This document shows, one piece after another, positions 37,933-49,999 of a stretch of 64,000 bases of DNA. The stretch lies in contig NZ_FSRI01000002.1 in NCBI RefSeq assembly GCF_900141775.1, forward strand, positions 208,501-272,500. Reading direction: 5' to 3'. The notes under the pieces are model-generated. The model was not told the origin of the DNA, did no database searches, and was given only the letters and a program-made list of their open reading frames with translations. How positions within the stretch are numbered: position 1 is the stretch's first letter; the number at the start of each line of letters is the position of its first letter. A program made the position numbers and the translations under genes. The stretch comes from Salinivibrio sp. ES.052 (GTDB lineage: Bacteria; Pseudomonadota; Gammaproteobacteria; Enterobacterales; Vibrionaceae).

Positions 37933-39975
37933 CTAAGCAGTAGCAATCCCACAATGACGCAGCAGCGCTTCTGGGCTTGGCTCGCGGCCTCTAAAGCGAA
38001 CAAACAAATCTTTCGGTGCCTCACTGCCGCCACGGCTGAGAATATGGTTCAGGAAGTCTTCCCCGGTGTCACGGTTAAAAATCCCCTCTTCTTCAAAGCG
38101 CGAGTAAGCATCGCTCGACAGCACCTCTGCCCACTTGTAGCTGTAGTAACCCGCGCTGTAGCCACCGGCAAAGATGTGGCCAAACGCATGCGGGAAACGG
38201 TTCCACTCTGGCGCTGGCACCACAGAGACCTGCTCACGCACCGCGTTCAGGGTTTCCATAATCCGTGGGCCGACCTCTGAGTCAAACTCACTGAATAAAC
38301 GGAAGTCGAACAAACTGAACTCGAGTTGACGCAACATCGCCATCGCCGAGTTAAAGTTTTTCGCGGCGAGCATTTTTTCTAGCATGTCTTCCGGTAAGGC
38401 TTCTCCCGTTTGGTAATGCCCCGAGATAAAGCTCAGTGCGTCTTGCTCCCAGCACCAGTTCTCTAAAAACTGACTTGGTAGCTCAACCGCATCCCAAGGT
38501 ACGCCATTGATCCCCGACACATCCGCCACTTCTACTTTTGTCAGCATGTGGTGAATGCCGTGGCCAAATTCGTGGAACAAAGTGACCACTTCGTCATGGG
38601 TAAACAGCGCAGGGTCATCGCCCACTGGTGGGTTAAAGTTACAGGTTAAATACGCCACTGGCGTTTGTAGCTCACCGTCTGCTTGACGACGACGAACGCG
38701 ACACTCATCCATCCATGCGCCGCCACGTTTGTTTTCTCTCGCATACAAGTCAAGGTAGAAGCTACCGCGCAGGGTGCCTTGGCTATCATGAATATCATAA
38801 AAGCGCACGCTCTCATGCCAGGTGTCGATGCCTTTACGCTCGGTAATCGTCATGCCAAACACACGATGCATCACTTCAAACAAGCCGGAGAGTACACGTG
38901 CTTCAGGGAAGTAAGGGCGAAGCGCTTCGTCAGAGATGGTGTAGCGTGCTTGCTTGAGTTTTTCACTGTAATAAGGGATATCCCAAGGCTCGAGGGCATC
39001 AACCCCAAACTCTTCTTTGGCATAGGCTTTCACTTCCGCGAATTCACGCTCACCTTGTGGGCGCGCTTTATCGACCAGATCGTTCAAAAAGCCCATCACT
39101 TGGTCTGGGGTTTCCGCCATTTTCGTGGCGAGGGATAGTTCACTGTAGTGATTAAAGCCAAGTAGACGTGCTAACTCATGCTTGAGGCGCAGCGACTCGT
39201 TCATCAGCTCAGTATTGTCCCACTGCCCCGCCTGCGGCCCGCGATCAGAGGCGCGCGTGGTAAAAGCTTCGTACATTTCCTGACGCAGCGCTCGGTTATC
39301 ACAGTACATCATGACTGGCAGATACGACGGGATATCCAGCGTAAATAAGTAACCTTGTTGCGACTTGCTCTCGGCTTGCGCTTTCGCCGCGTTGCGCGCC
39401 GATTCGGGCAAACCCGCTAAGTCACTTTCATCGCTAATCAGCTTGCTCCACCCCATGGTGGCATCGAGCACATTATTGCTAAACGACGACGACAGCTCCG
39501 ACAAACGCTTTTGAATGTCACCAAAGCGGTGTTGCTGGTCGGCTGGCAGAGCAATCCCTGACAGTTCAAAGTCTTGCAGCGCATCGTTAATCGCTTTTTG
39601 CTGTGCCACCTCGAGGGCGGAAAACTCCGCACTGTCTTTCATCGCTTTGTATGCTTGGTATAAGCCTTTATGCTGACCACGCCAGGTGGAATATTCTGAC
39701 AGCAACGCCAGGCAGCTTTCATAGGCCTCACGCAATGGCTGATTATTGACTACCGCGTTCATATGGCTCACTGGCGACCAGATGCGGCCAAGGCGATCTT
39801 CCGCCTCCGTGACAGGCACGCTGACAGTATTCCAGCCTGGCTGCTCAGCCGCCGCCGCGGCATCCACCGCTTGACGACAGTCAGCAATCGCAGCTTCCAC
39901 GGCCGGCTTAACATGCTCTGGTTTGATGGCTGAAAACGGAGGTAAATCTTCAAATTGAAGAAGCGGGTTGGACAT
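37933..39975 (-). CDS. prlC: Oligopeptidase A
   Basis: A 680-aa cytoplasmic M3 zinc metallopeptidase that degrades peptides, including cleaved signal peptides. The zinc site is LFHEFGHGIHHML, with the third ligand in the downstream Glu helix. The start MSNPLLQFEDLPPF at 39975 has AAGGAAGG upstream and gives exactly the E. coli length; the longer frame is not used. Divergent from gor over a 283-bp region; in E. coli gor is close by too. Confidence 0.95.
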   Translation of the reverse strand: MSNPLLQFEDLPPFSAIKPEHVKPAVEAAIADCRQAVDAAAAAEQPGWNTVSVPVTEAEDRLGRIWSPVSHMNAVVNNQPLREAYESCLALLSEYSTWRGQHKGLYQAYKAMKDSAEFSALEVAQQKAINDALQDFELSGIALPADQQHRFGDIQKRLSELSSSFSNNVLDATMGWSKLISDESDLAGLPESARNAAKAQAESKSQQGYLFTLDIPSYLPVMMYCDNRALRQEMYEAFTTRASDRGPQAGQWDNTELMNESLRLKHELARLLGFNHYSELSLATKMAETPDQVMGFLNDLVDKARPQGEREFAEVKAYAKEEFGVDALEPWDIPYYSEKLKQARYTISDEALRPYFPEARVLSGLFEVMHRVFGMTITERKGIDTWHESVRFYDIHDSQGTLRGSFYLDLYARENKRGGAWMDECRVRRRQADGELQTPVAYLTCNFNPPVGDDPALFTHDEVVTLFHEFGHGIHHMLTKVEVADVSGINGVPWDAVELPSQFLENWCWEQDALSFISGHYQTGEALPEDMLEKMLAAKNFNSAMAMLRQLEFSLFDFRLFSEFDSEVGPRIMETLNAVREQVSVVPAPEWNRFPHAFGHIFAGGYSAGYYSYKWAEVLSSDAYSRFEEEGIFNRDTGEDFLNHILSRGGSEAPKDLFVRFRGREPSPEALLRHCGIATA

Positions 39976-40258
39976 AGTGCCTTCCTTTTTGCTGATAAGG
40001 CGCTCGCATTGCAAGCCCCGGGAAGATGAGTGACCCTCTTTATATGCCGTCTCCTTCTACGCTTTTCAATCCCTGCATACCCGCCTAAGTGTATTGCGAG
40101 CGTTACAAAATGATTCTGAGACTGCTGCCTCACTGCTGGTTTGGTATGCTATGGCTTTGTCGGTCAGAGATGGTGGCTTTACAAGCGACACCAAACACGA
40201 CAAGCTGACCTCGATATCAATGCCAGTGGCACCCAGTGCCTATAAGATGGAGAAAGAC

Positions 40259-41614
40259 ATGGCGAAGCATTTCGACTACATCTGTATCGGTGGCGGCAGC
40301 GGCGGTATTGCCTCAGCCAACCGTGCCGCGATGCACGGTGCTAAAGTCGCCCTTATTGAAGCAAAACACCTCGGCGGCACCTGCGTAAACGTAGGTTGTG
40401 TGCCTAAAAAAGTCATGTGGCATGGCGCCCAAGTGGCCGAAGCACTCAACCTCTACGCATCAGACTACGGCTTTGATGTGGATGTAAAAGGCTTTAATTG
40501 GTCAACCTTGGTCGATAACCGTGAAGCCTATATTAGCCGTATCCACAAGGCCTACGACAATGTGCTAGGCAAAAACAATATCGATGTGATCCGTGGTTTT
40601 GCCCGCTTTGTCGACAACAACACGGTGGAAGTGGAAGGTGAACACTACACCGCTGATCATTTCTTAATCGCAGTAGGCGGCACGCCCACCATCCCGAACA
40701 TTCCAGGCGCAGAGTTGGGGATTGATTCCGACGGCTTCTTTGCCCTGCCCGAGCAGCCAAAACGCGTGGCCGTGGTCGGTGCCGGTTACATTGCCGTCGA
40801 GATCGCCGGCGTGCTACATGCCTTGGGCTCAGACACCCACTTATTTGTGCGTAAAGACCGCCCATTGCGCACCTTCGACCCTATGGTCACCGACACCTTG
40901 GTCGAAGTGATGGAAAAAGAAGGCCCCACTCTTCACACCCAACACGTCCCCGTGTCGGTCACAGAAGAAAGTGATGGTAGCCTGACTCTGGCCTTTGAAA
41001 ACGGCACCACCCACAACACGGATACCCTGATTTGGGCGATTGGCCGTCACCCGACGACCGATAAAATCAACCTCGGCGCCACCGACGTGCAGACCACTGC
41101 CGATGGCTACATCAAGGTTGACCCCTACCAGACCACCAGCGTCCCACACATTCACTGTGTCGGTGATATCATGGATGGCGGGGTTGAGCTCACACCTGTG
41201 GCGGTCAAAGCCGGACGCTTACTGTCAGAGCGTCTTTTTAACGGCCAAACCCATGCCAAAATGGACTATGACTTGATCCCTACCGTGGTCTTCAGCCATC
41301 CACCGATTGGCACCATCGGTTTAAGCGAGCCAGAGGCCCGGGCCAAGTTTGGTGATGATAACGTTAAAGTGTACACATCAAGCTTTGCGGCCATGTACAC
41401 CGCCGTCACGCAACACCGCCAACCGTGTAAAATGAAGCTGGTTTGTGCGGGTGATGAAGAAAAAGTAGTGGGTCTGCATGGTATCGGCTTTACTGTCGAT
41501 GAAATGATCCAAGGCTTTGCCGTGGCAATGAAAATGGGCGCGACCAAAGCGGATTTTGATAGTGTCGTGGCGATTCACCCTACCGGGTCAGAAGAATTTG
41601 TGACCATGCGCTAA
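40259..41614 (+). CDS. gor: Glutathione reductase
   Basis: A 451-aa FAD-dependent NADPH enzyme that regenerates reduced glutathione. It has [20 protein letters not shown] (FAD), redox Cys pair [17 protein letters not shown] site [17 protein letters not shown], and the C-terminal [20 protein letters not shown] with [15 protein letters not shown] (catalytic His). The start at 40259 has GGAG upstream. A frame extending to 40094 is only non-coding upstream sequence. The divergent gap 39976-40258 carries both promoters and nothing else recognisable. Confidence 0.96.
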   Translation: MAKHFDYICIGGGSGGIASANRAAMHGAKVALIEAKHLGGTCVNVGCVPKKVMWHGAQVAEALNLYASDYGFDVDVKGFNWSTLVDNREAYISRIHKAYDNVLGKNNIDVIRGFARFVDNNTVEVEGEHYTADHFLIAVGGTPTIPNIPGAELGIDSDGFFALPEQPKRVAVVGAGYIAVEIAGVLHALGSDTHLFVRKDRPLRTFDPMVTDTLVEVMEKEGPTLHTQHVPVSVTEESDGSLTLAFENGTTHNTDTLIWAIGRHPTTDKINLGATDVQTTADGYIKVDPYQTTSVPHIHCVGDIMDGGVELTPVAVKAGRLLSERLFNGQTHAKMDYDLIPTVVFSHPPIGTIGLSEPEARAKFGDDNVKVYTSSFAAMYTAVTQHRQPCKMKLVCAGDEEKVVGLHGIGFTVDEMIQGFAVAMKMGATKADFDSVVAIHPTGSEEFVTMR

Positions 41615-41637
41615 GCCGTGTGAGATGGGCTTACATC

Positions 41638-41668
41638 AAAACGCCGTGTCGACAACACGGCGTTTTTT
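41638..41668. terminator. gor terminator, possibly bidirectional
   Basis: ACGCCGTGT (41641-41649) pairs with ACACGGCGT (41655-41663), followed by T6 on the plus strand and preceded by A4. Confidence 0.9.
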
Positions 41669-41701
41669 ATTGGTCACTCTCGAGCATGATAAGACAGGCG
41701 A

Positions 41702-42055
41702 CTAGTGAGTGAGCTGCGCGCAAAATCGTGCTAAGCCTTCTTTAATGTCCGCTAACGCGGCAGCGGCTTGGTCGGCGGCCTCTTGTTTTGCCGCTTGCTC
41801 GAGCGTAAGCGCTTGTTGATACAACTCTAAGGCGGCCAAATTACCTGCACTGCCTTTCATTTTGTGCGCTTCGCGCGCCAAGGCAGCGTAATCGGCATTA
41901 GCAAGCTGCTTTTCCATGTTTGGCAGTTGCTGCTCACTTTCTTCAACAAAAATACTGCAAGCCTCATCGAGAAGCGCCGGGCTATCCATTAGCCGGCTTA
42001 AGGCTTCTTCTTTATCCCAAACCGATACATCGGCTTTTCCTTGATTGACACTCAT
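41702..42055 (-). CDS. Stand-alone histidine phosphotransfer (HPt) protein
   Basis: A 117-aa helical protein with an HPt domain; the phospho-accepting His64 is in AREAHKMKGSAGNLAA. The first helix region is EEALSRLMDSPALLDEACSIFVEES. Such proteins relay phosphate between a hybrid sensor kinase and a response regulator. No kinase or regulator is next to it, so its partners must be elsewhere. The C-terminal part is Ala/Gln-rich (KQEAADQAAAALADIKEG). Confidence 0.88.
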   Translation of the reverse strand: MSVNQGKADVSVWDKEEALSRLMDSPALLDEACSIFVEESEQQLPNMEKQLANADYAALAREAHKMKGSAGNLAALELYQQALTLEQAAKQEAADQAAAALADIKEGLARFCAQLTH

Positions 42056-42239
42056 GGTGGACCCTTTGTACTTATAGACCTATGTGCCGCGAGGGCTTGT
42101 TGATGGCTTTGTCGCCACCTTGTTTCTAATCGTTACTAAGCTTAACTAGCTGCGTCTAGCACATTGCAGATGCAGATAAAATCAGGCTCAATCATGCTCG
42201 CTTTTCCCCCAAATCATAAAAAAGAAGTGAGTGCAGAAC

Positions 42240-42335
42240 ATGATGGATATGTTGCCTTGGCTAATCGTTTCTGGCCTGATTGTCTCAGTGATCACCGGAC
42301 TACTAACGGTACTGATGGTAAAAGGCCTCGACTAA
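42240..42335 (+). CDS. Candidate 31-aa single-TM membrane protein
   Basis: The ORF reads MMDMLPWLIVSGLIVSVITG followed by LLTVLMVKGLD, that is, one hydrophobic helix with a short charged C-terminal end (KGLD). It starts 184 bp from the divergent HPt gene and ends 6 bp before a good intrinsic terminator, which would have no other obvious gene to serve. The ribosome site is weak (AAGAAGTGAG about 10-15 bases upstream). I cannot match it to a known small protein. Support is from context and hydrophobic pattern only. Confidence 0.55.
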   Translation: MMDMLPWLIVSGLIVSVITGLLTVLMVKGLD

Positions 42336-42341
42336 GCCCTC

Positions 42342-42378
42342 AAAGGCTTCATGGTTCGCTATGGAGCCTTTATTTTTC
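42342..42378 (+). terminator. Intrinsic terminator after the 31-aa ORF
   Basis: AAAGGCT-t-CAT (from 42342) pairs with ATG-g-AGCCTTT around GGTTCGCT; TATTTTT follows. It is orphaned unless the small ORF is transcribed. Confidence 0.75.
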
Positions 42379-42420
42379 CTTCCGCTTTTTTGCCTTTCTT
42401 TGTTTCTTTCTTGTCTTTTT

Positions 42421-42678
42421 TTAGCTTTTTAGCTTTTTAGCTTTCTTACTCGCTTTTTTCTTAGCTTTTTGCGCCTTTTTATCCGTGTTGTCTCCCTTCT
42501 GGGTCACTTTATTCCCGCTTTCAGGGGAAAGTGAAACCGGACGGCATAAATACCCTTTTTCACTGGCGACCCGCGCACACTTGCTACAGGCCGCGCGTGG
42601 TGGTGTCGTGATCGCTGCTAAGGCACTTAAATTGGCCTCGACCTCACCCCGTCGCCACTTACACAAAGACTTGGCCAT
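42421..42678 (-). CDS. Small Cys4 protein with lysine-rich tail
   Basis: An 85-aa protein whose ATG directly follows the rsmJ stop (TAAATG), with GGAGGC before it. The first 50 residues hold four Cys (6, 31, 34, 45) in a zinc-finger-like spacing: SLCKW, CSKCARVASEKGYLC. I recall similar small proteins in other gammaproteobacteria, but cannot name the family. The tail is low-complexity, Lys/Ala-rich (KKAQKAKKKASKKAKKLKS). A period-8 T-rich tract at its 3' end could change length. RNA or ribosome association is a guess. Confidence 0.72.
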   Translation of the reverse strand: MAKSLCKWRRGEVEANLSALAAITTPPRAACSKCARVASEKGYLCRPVSLSPESGNKVTQKGDNTDKKAQKAKKKASKKAKKLKS

Positions 42679-43458
42679 TTACGCCTCCGCACTTAACGCT
42701 GCGTTGATGTACATGTCAAAGCGGTTTTTCTTGGTGGTAATACTCGAATGCGGTGGCGTTGCCGCCAAAGGCTCGGCATAATCTGGCCGCTTAACCACCA
42801 CACGACTCCGTGCGAGCTGGCACGCAGGCGCTAACAATGCATCGGCGTCTGCATCCGCTCCTACCAGAGATTGGAACACCCGCATCTCTTTTTTCACCAA
42901 GGCCGCTTTTTTCTTGTGAGGGTACATGGGGTCTAAATAGACCACATCAGGCCGTAGCAATCCTGGCGTTTTCGCCATATCGATGAGTGCTTGCTCACTA
43001 CTGGCATGCAGCAGTGTCATGCGTGACTGCATCCAGGCGCCAATCTCCACGTCTTGATAAGCACGCTGTAACCCATCATCGAGTAAGGCAGCAACCACAG
43101 GGTGCCGCTCAATCATTTGTACCTGACAGCCTAAGGAAGCTAATACAAACGCATCACGACCCAAGCCGGCCGTGGCATCCAACACCCGTGGCGTGACGCC
43201 TTTGTTGAGCCCCACCGCCTTGGCGATCGCTTGTCCCTTGCCGCCACCAAATTTTCGCCGATGGCCGACTGTGCCACCAATAAAATCCACATATACGGCA
43301 CCTAGCTTAGGCTCATCCTGTTTGCGTAGCTCAAGGCGCGCCGCTGTCATGACCAAAGCAAACGGCGAATCTGGGTTGTGTGTAAGTGACCACTTGCTTT
43401 TTAATCCCTCGAATTTCGAGGATTTTTCAGGGGCGTCGCAAATCAAACAGAGTTGCAC
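42679..43458 (-). CDS. rsmJ: 16S rRNA (guanine1516-N2)-methyltransferase
   Basis: RsmJ methylates G1516 of 16S rRNA with SAM. The 259-aa protein begins at a GTG ([16 protein letters not shown] upstream) because a longer frame has no ribosome site. Core motifs are [35 protein letters not shown] (motif I), [19 protein letters not shown] and [11 protein letters not shown] (catalytic motif IV). prlC-rsmJ proximity also occurs in E. coli. Confidence 0.93.
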   Translation of the reverse strand: MQLCLICDAPEKSSKFEGLKSKWSLTHNPDSPFALVMTAARLELRKQDEPKLGAVYVDFIGGTVGHRRKFGGGKGQAIAKAVGLNKGVTPRVLDATAGLGRDAFVLASLGCQVQMIERHPVVAALLDDGLQRAYQDVEIGAWMQSRMTLLHASSEQALIDMAKTPGLLRPDVVYLDPMYPHKKKAALVKKEMRVFQSLVGADADADALLAPACQLARSRVVVKRPDYAEPLAATPPHSSITTKKNRFDMYINAALSAEA

Positions 43459-43493
43459 ATTGGCTCTCCACGGCTGGTGATGGGCCGAGTATA

Positions 43494-46400
43494 TCAGAGA
43501 TGGATTTTTTCCTTCATCGTCTCTCGACGCGCAGACCAATTTTTTACCTGCTCCCCCAAGGGGGCGGGTACGCTAAAGTGATAGCCTTGAGCATAATCCA
43601 CATCTAGCGCTCGCAGTTTGTTGAGAATATGGGCATTCTCGACAAATTCCGCCACGGTTTGCTTACCCATTTGTTTAGCCAAATCATTGATTGCTTTCAC
43701 CATCGCGTAATCGGTGTCATCGGTGGCGATATCGCGGATAAATTGACCATCGATTTTAATGATGTCGACCGGCAAGCGCTTCAAATACCCAAACGACGAA
43801 ATGCCCGCACCAAAATCGTCCAAGGCAATCACACACCCCAAGGCTTTAAGCTGAGAAAAGAGCTCGATGGCACTACTCATATTGGTGATAGCCGCCGTTT
43901 CGGTGATCTCCAAACAAATACACTCGCTAGGCACTTGAGTTTGCTCAATCGCGGCAATTAAGAAGGTAACGAAATCTTTTTGGGTAATCGACCGTCCCGA
44001 CAAATTAATGGAGATCTTGCCTAGCTTAGCAATTTGCTCCGGGTGAGCATCAAACCACGCTAGGGTCTTAGTCACCACCACGGTGTCAAGTTGATGTGCC
44101 ATATTGTAGCGCTCGGCCGCAGGGATAAACATGCTAGGCGGTAACCAGCCTCCCTGGGTGTCACGCATCCGCACCAAGGCTTCAATGTAGAGCGTATCTT
44201 GGCTGCCGGGCCGGATATCCACGATCTGCTGCGCATAAATATCAAAGCGGTCGTGGGCAATGGCATCATGGATGTGGCTAACATACGCCATTTCTTGCTC
44301 ACGACGTTGTAGCTCTTCGTCATCAGGATGATAAAGGTGTAAGCGGTTACGCCCTTCGTCTTTGGCGGCATAACACGCCGTATCAGCCTGAGCATGCACC
44401 TGCTGAGGCGAACCGGCGGTGCGATCCAGAAGACGAATACCCAGTGAACACGCTAAACGCATCCGGCTGCCGTGCCAGAAAAACTCACTGTCAGCCAGGG
44501 TGCTAAGCAGTTTATGTCCCCAGGTAACCGCCTGCTCTGCCGGGTGGTGATAGGCAATGACACCAAACTCATCACCACCGAGTCGTGATAAGACGGAGCC
44601 TTTCGGTAGGTGCTGCTGGATAATTTGCGCAACTTGTTTGAGTGCCTCGTCCCCCGCTTCATGACCCGCGGTGTCATTAATCAACTTAAATTGGTCCATG
44701 TCGATGTAGTACATGGCATGACATTGATCTTCTTCTCGCGCTTGTAACAGCGCGGCGGCAAGCTTTTGCTCAAAATAACTGCGGTTATACAGCCCAGTTA
44801 AATAATCATGATGCGCTTGGTAGGTCAGCTGGCTTTCCATTTCTCGATGCGCGGTAATGTCTTCGCCGACCACCAGCAATTGCGTTTGATTGTGCATCGC
44901 ACGTATGGTTTCTCGGACCCAAAGTGTGTGACCATTACCAGCACGATACGGGATTTCACGCCGCCACACCTGCTCTTGGTTGTTATTACCCCGTTTAATC
45001 ATCCGATGCGGAGGCACTTGATGATCCGCATACAAGGTGGTGATCTTGTGCCCTAATAACGCCGATTTGTCATAACCAAACAGATCGGCGGCATACTGAT
45101 TGAGCGATTGAATACGGGCTTGGTAATCAATGGTAAGTAGGATCACAGGTTGCTGTTCATACAGCATGCGGTATTCGATTTCGCTACGCTGTAGCTTTTC
45201 TTCGGTTTGTTTACGCTGGGTTATATCGCGCGCTTCAAACAATACCTGCTGCTGACCCGACTCACTCGGGAAGCTTTTCACTGCCACATCAAGGATCACT
45301 TCACGATGGGCCTCACTTAAACACAACTCGAAGCGATGAGGTTGTGTGGTTTCGGTCAGTTTTAGATGTTCTTCCAACCTGGCAGGGGTGCGCCAGATTG
45401 GCCACAACCACACAGGTCGACGCCGGTATGCGGGGCTGACCGTAACCAGTTGCTTAAAGCTCGCATTGCCTGAGACCAAAATACCGTTTTGATCCAACAA
45501 CGCGATAAATTGGTTACTTTGGTCAAAGACCCCTTTCAACATGGCGCGATGGCGCATTAAGGACGATTCACTTCGCCGAAGCTGACGAATATTGGCCCCC
45601 AGCATCACAATTACGCTACCCAGCACCAAGACCGCCAGCGCAACCGCTTGTACGGCGACGGGATGCGCTTGCCAGATCGGCTGGGGGGTGTTGATGATCA
45701 CCGCATCGTCAAGGGCGCTGACATCCAGCGCCCACCGCTGAATCGCCAGGTAATCAAACATTGTCCGGTTAGTGCTTTCACGCTCCGCGGGTAGTTTGCC
45801 ATCCAGCACCTCGAGCAATAGCTTTCCCTGATATTGGCCTTGGGTCTTTCCGTCGATCACAATGCCCCCGACCACACCCTGGCCAAGCATAAAGCTCATC
45901 GCACCATAGATAGGAACAGGTGCATGTTGAGTGAGTGTGCTTATCCCACTCAGCCGGTCAAGGAATTGCCCATTAGCATCACGGAAATAAGAAAGGTAAA
46001 ACACGGCCTCACCGTCGTGCATGGCTTGAATTCTATCTTGGAGTGCTGAGAATGAAAGGCTCGATATCCGTACAATATCCAATCCTGAGTCACCGCCCCT
46101 CGCTAGCTGCGCTTGCACCACATTCCAATACTGGCGACTGGAAAAGGTGTTATCGAGCAGTAAATAAACACGCTCTAAATCGGGGTGTAGTTGCTTCATC
46201 AGCGCCAGGTTGCGCGGCAAATCAACCTCCTCCTTAACACCTGTTAACTGAGGCAGTAGCGGGTAATGCTGGCGACCAAAATTATTTAACCCCGCATACA
46301 CAACCGGCGTATCACCAATATAATCATGGAGTTCATGGATCAACCATAGTGCCGCGTTATCGGTGGTTAAGATGGCATCAAAGTTATGATTAGTCAGTTT

Positions 46401-46643
46401 ATGGATATAGAGCTTTTTTAGCTGCTCTCGGTATGCCTCCGATTGGTAGCGCTTACTCTCGAGATAGGCATGCTGGAAGGCAATGTCCTTACCTTCCGTC
46501 GCCGTCTCTAACCCTTCGACTAACGATTGATTCCAAAAGAAACCAGGATGGTAGGAATGCACCACCAGCACGTCTTTCTGTGCTGCGCTTACACTACTTG
46601 CAATAATGAGCAGTAAGCTGCTTAAAAAGTATTTGATCCCCAC
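43494..46643 (-). CDS. GGDEF-EAL sensor protein with periplasmic-binding and PAS domains
   Basis: A 1049-aa membrane protein. Order: signal-like segment (1-20), periplasmic ABC_sub_bind-type domain (about 25-300), TM (about 330-352), two PAS domains (about 370-478 and 490-600), GGDEF domain ([11 protein letters not shown], motif at 689-693) and EAL domain (motif at 821-823 in YIEALVRM, then [13 protein letters not shown]). Both output motifs are intact, so it may make or degrade c-di-GMP depending on the ligand. A GTG at 46643 with AGGA seven bases upstream is chosen over a GTG two codons earlier. Divergent from asnC. Confidence 0.92.
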   Translation of the reverse strand: MGIKYFLSSLLLIIASSVSAAQKDVLVVHSYHPGFFWNQSLVEGLETATEGKDIAFQHAYLESKRYQSEAYREQLKKLYIHKLTNHNFDAILTTDNAALWLIHELHDYIGDTPVVYAGLNNFGRQHYPLLPQLTGVKEEVDLPRNLALMKQLHPDLERVYLLLDNTFSSRQYWNVVQAQLARGGDSGLDIVRISSLSFSALQDRIQAMHDGEAVFYLSYFRDANGQFLDRLSGISTLTQHAPVPIYGAMSFMLGQGVVGGIVIDGKTQGQYQGKLLLEVLDGKLPAERESTNRTMFDYLAIQRWALDVSALDDAVIINTPQPIWQAHPVAVQAVALAVLVLGSVIVMLGANIRQLRRSESSLMRHRAMLKGVFDQSNQFIALLDQNGILVSGNASFKQLVTVSPAYRRRPVWLWPIWRTPARLEEHLKLTETTQPHRFELCLSEAHREVILDVAVKSFPSESGQQQVLFEARDITQRKQTEEKLQRSEIEYRMLYEQQPVILLTIDYQARIQSLNQYAADLFGYDKSALLGHKITTLYADHQVPPHRMIKRGNNNQEQVWRREIPYRAGNGHTLWVRETIRAMHNQTQLLVVGEDITAHREMESQLTYQAHHDYLTGLYNRSYFEQKLAAALLQAREEDQCHAMYYIDMDQFKLINDTAGHEAGDEALKQVAQIIQQHLPKGSVLSRLGGDEFGVIAYHHPAEQAVTWGHKLLSTLADSEFFWHGSRMRLACSLGIRLLDRTAGSPQQVHAQADTACYAAKDEGRNRLHLYHPDDEELQRREQEMAYVSHIHDAIAHDRFDIYAQQIVDIRPGSQDTLYIEALVRMRDTQGGWLPPSMFIPAAERYNMAHQLDTVVVTKTLAWFDAHPEQIAKLGKISINLSGRSITQKDFVTFLIAAIEQTQVPSECICLEITETAAITNMSSAIELFSQLKALGCVIALDDFGAGISSFGYLKRLPVDIIKIDGQFIRDIATDDTDYAMVKAINDLAKQMGKQTVAEFVENAHILNKLRALDVDYAQGYHFSVPAPLGEQVKNWSARRETMKEKIHL

Positions 46644-46771
46644 ATCCACTTCCTATTGGTTTGTTGGTATCTTACGGAACAACGCGATACCCTACATTAG
46701 GTGTTAACGGAACGACCAAGCAACAGCGTTAACGAAAAACCTGGCCGAGCTACAACAAAAAGATCAAATCA

Positions 46772-47233
46772 ATGAATGAGTTGCCGAAACTGGATGACCT
46801 GGATCGCCGAATCCTTTCCACCTTGCTGGATGATGCACGCGTCCCTTACGCGGAAATGGCCAAGCGCTTTAACGTCAGCCCTGCCACCGTCCACGTTCGA
46901 GTGGAAAAAATGAAAGCTGCTGGCATCATCGAAGGCACCGAGATCTTGGTGAACACCAAAAAGCTTGGCTATGACGTATGTTGCTTTATCGGCATCAACC
47001 TTAAAGCGGCTCGCGACTACCATTCTGCCTTGGACAAGCTCAATCAGCTCGACGAAGTGGTAGAGGCTTACTACACCACTGGGGCTTATAACATTTTTGT
47101 TAAGCTGATGTGCCGATCTATCGAAGAATTGCAGTTCGTACTGATTGATAAGCTGCAAGCCATCGATGAGGTCCAGTCCACTGAGACGCTGATCTCACTA
47201 CAGAACCCGATTAACCGCAATGTTATCCCTTGA
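46772..47233 (+). CDS. asnC: AsnC regulator of asparagine synthetase
   Basis: A 153-aa Lrp/AsnC-type regulator. The N-terminal HTH is DLDRRILSTLLDDARVPYAEMAKRFNVSPATVHVRVEKM; the rest is the RAM ligand-binding domain with EVVEAYYTTGAYNIFVKLMC. Its sequence follows AsnC, which in E. coli senses asparagine and activates asnA. No asnA is adjacent; instead the neighbours are a GGDEF-EAL gene and hemB. Confidence 0.9.
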   Translation: MNELPKLDDLDRRILSTLLDDARVPYAEMAKRFNVSPATVHVRVEKMKAAGIIEGTEILVNTKKLGYDVCCFIGINLKAARDYHSALDKLNQLDEVVEAYYTTGAYNIFVKLMCRSIEELQFVLIDKLQAIDEVQSTETLISLQNPINRNVIP

Positions 47234-47259
47234 TTTTTGTGTGGTCACTCATCGCACAT

Positions 47260-47290
47260 AAAAAAACGCCCTTGCGAACGGCAAGGGCGT
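47260..47290 (-). terminator. hemB terminator
   Basis: Perfect 10-bp stem ACGCCCTTGC / GCAAGGGCGT, GAACG loop, with T7 on the minus strand, 17 bp beyond the hemB stop. It also lies just after asnC. Confidence 0.92.
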
Positions 47291-47307
47291 GAAGGTTATT
47301 TTATTGA

Positions 47308-48429
<1,122 letters not shown>

Positions 48430-49212
48430 TCACTGAATCGAGAAACAGTGCTGAGTGTTTTTTATTGTACAATCAATAACATGTTCAACCGGCTGTTGCC
48501 GGAGCCGTGCGATCGTTTGTGCGATGTGCGGCAAATATTTAGGTTCGTTGCGACTACGTTTAGGGCGTGGACGCAGATCGCGCGGCTGTAAATAAGGTGC
48601 ATCGGTTTCTATCATCAGCTTGTCATCGGGTAGCCAGCTTATCTGTTGCTGAAGTTGCTGTCCGCGGCGTTCGTCGCACAGCCACCCCGTGACACCGATA
48701 TAAAGCCCTGCTTCTACGCAGTCTCGCAATGCGTTGTCATCGCCAGTAAAGCAATGCAGCACCGCCGCGGGCAGTTTGTCGAGCCACGGACGCAAAATGG
48801 CGAACCAGCGATCGTGAGCATCACGACAGTGCATAAACACTGGCATCGAAAGCTCAGCCGCTAGCGCAAGCTGCGCCTCAAACACCGCTTCTTGCTGCGG
48901 GCGCGGCGAAAAGTCGCGATTAAAGTCGAGACCACACTCGCCAATGGCCACCACCTCGGGGCGCTGAGCCAGCTGCCGGATAACGCTTAAATTGGCTGAA
49001 TCGACTGACTTGGCATCATGTGGATGCACCCCGGCAGTGGCATAAGCATAGCGCGGGTAGCGAACGGCCAAATCCGCAGCCGCTTGGCTTTCTTCTATAC
49101 TCGTCCCCGTCAGGATCATGCCAGTGACCCCAGCCTGCTGCGCGTCGGCCACCACGGTGTCTCTGTCTTGGTCAAAGCGTGAGCTGGTAAGGTTGACACC
49201 AATATCGATCAT
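48430..49212 (-). CDS. tatD: TatD family DNase
   Basis: A 260-aa metal-dependent nuclease of the TatD family (TIM barrel). Ligand motifs are visible: IDIGVNL at the start, [45 protein letters not shown] and ETDAPYL. It is reported to act in DNA repair or quality control of Tat substrates. It overlaps tatC by 4 bases (ATGA), so it is translationally coupled to the Tat operon. Confidence 0.93.
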   Translation of the reverse strand: MIDIGVNLTSSRFDQDRDTVVADAQQAGVTGMILTGTSIEESQAAADLAVRYPRYAYATAGVHPHDAKSVDSANLSVIRQLAQRPEVVAIGECGLDFNRDFSPRPQQEAVFEAQLALAAELSMPVFMHCRDAHDRWFAILRPWLDKLPAAVLHCFTGDDNALRDCVEAGLYIGVTGWLCDERRGQQLQQQISWLPDDKLMIETDAPYLQPRDLRPRPKRSRNEPKYLPHIAQTIARLRQQPVEHVIDCTIKNTQHCFSIQ

Positions 49213-49961
49213 TCGCTGGCCTCTTCAGATCCCGGTGGTTCTGATGGCACATAAAAACGTGATAACAACACACCAAGCTCAAACAATAAACACATGGGGA
49301 TCGCCAGCAAGGTTTGCGAAATCATATCCGGTGGGGTCAACATCATCCCCACCACAAACGCCGCCACCACCACATACGGGCGTTTGCTCTTCAAGCTTTG
49401 CGCGGTCGTCGCGCCTGTCCAAACCAACAATATAATCGCAATGGGGATTTCAAAAGCAATACCAAACGCGAGGAAAAGCGCCAAAATAAAGTCGAGATAA
49501 CTGGCAATGTCCGTTGCCACCTGCACCCCTTCCGGCGCGATAGACGTAAAGAATCCGAAGACCAGCGGCAGCACCACCCAGTATGCAAACGCGACACCTG
49601 CATAAAACAGCATGGAGCTCGACACTAATAGCGGCATCACCAAACGCTGTTCGTGTTTATAAAGACCTGGCGCGACAAACGCCCAGATTTGATAGAGCAC
49701 CACGGGAATGGCAACAAACACCGACATCACTAAGGTCAGTTTAATCGGAGTAAAAAAGGGTGACGCAACATCGGTGGCGATCATGCTCGCCCCTTCGGGT
49801 AGCTTGTCGATCAGTGGCTGCGCAATCAGGCTGTATATATCATTGGCAAAATAGACCAACCCAACAAACACCACTAAAATAGCAATGATGGCACGAAGCA
49901 GGCGATTGCGAAGCTCCATCAAGTGGCTAATAAGCGGCTGGGTATCATTCACAGAAGACAT
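49209..49961 (-). CDS. tatC: Twin-arginine translocase TatC
   Basis: A 250-aa six-TM receptor for twin-arginine signal peptides. N-terminal [17 protein letters not shown] includes the conserved Glu15 region, and FSPF..-like periplasmic segments are present as [28 protein letters not shown] and [23 protein letters not shown] follow. It pairs with TatB and recruits TatA. Spacing to tatB is 38 bp. Confidence 0.96.
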   Translation of the reverse strand: MSSVNDTQPLISHLMELRNRLLRAIIAILVVFVGLVYFANDIYSLIAQPLIDKLPEGASMIATDVASPFFTPIKLTLVMSVFVAIPVVLYQIWAFVAPGLYKHEQRLVMPLLVSSSMLFYAGVAFAYWVVLPLVFGFFTSIAPEGVQVATDIASYLDFILALFLAFGIAFEIPIAIILLVWTGATTAQSLKSKRPYVVVAAFVVGMMLTPPDMISQTLLAIPMCLLFELGVLLSRFYVPSEPPGSEEASE

Positions 49962-49999
49962 GGTGATTTGTTCACAGAAAACATAATGGGTTTAGCTCT

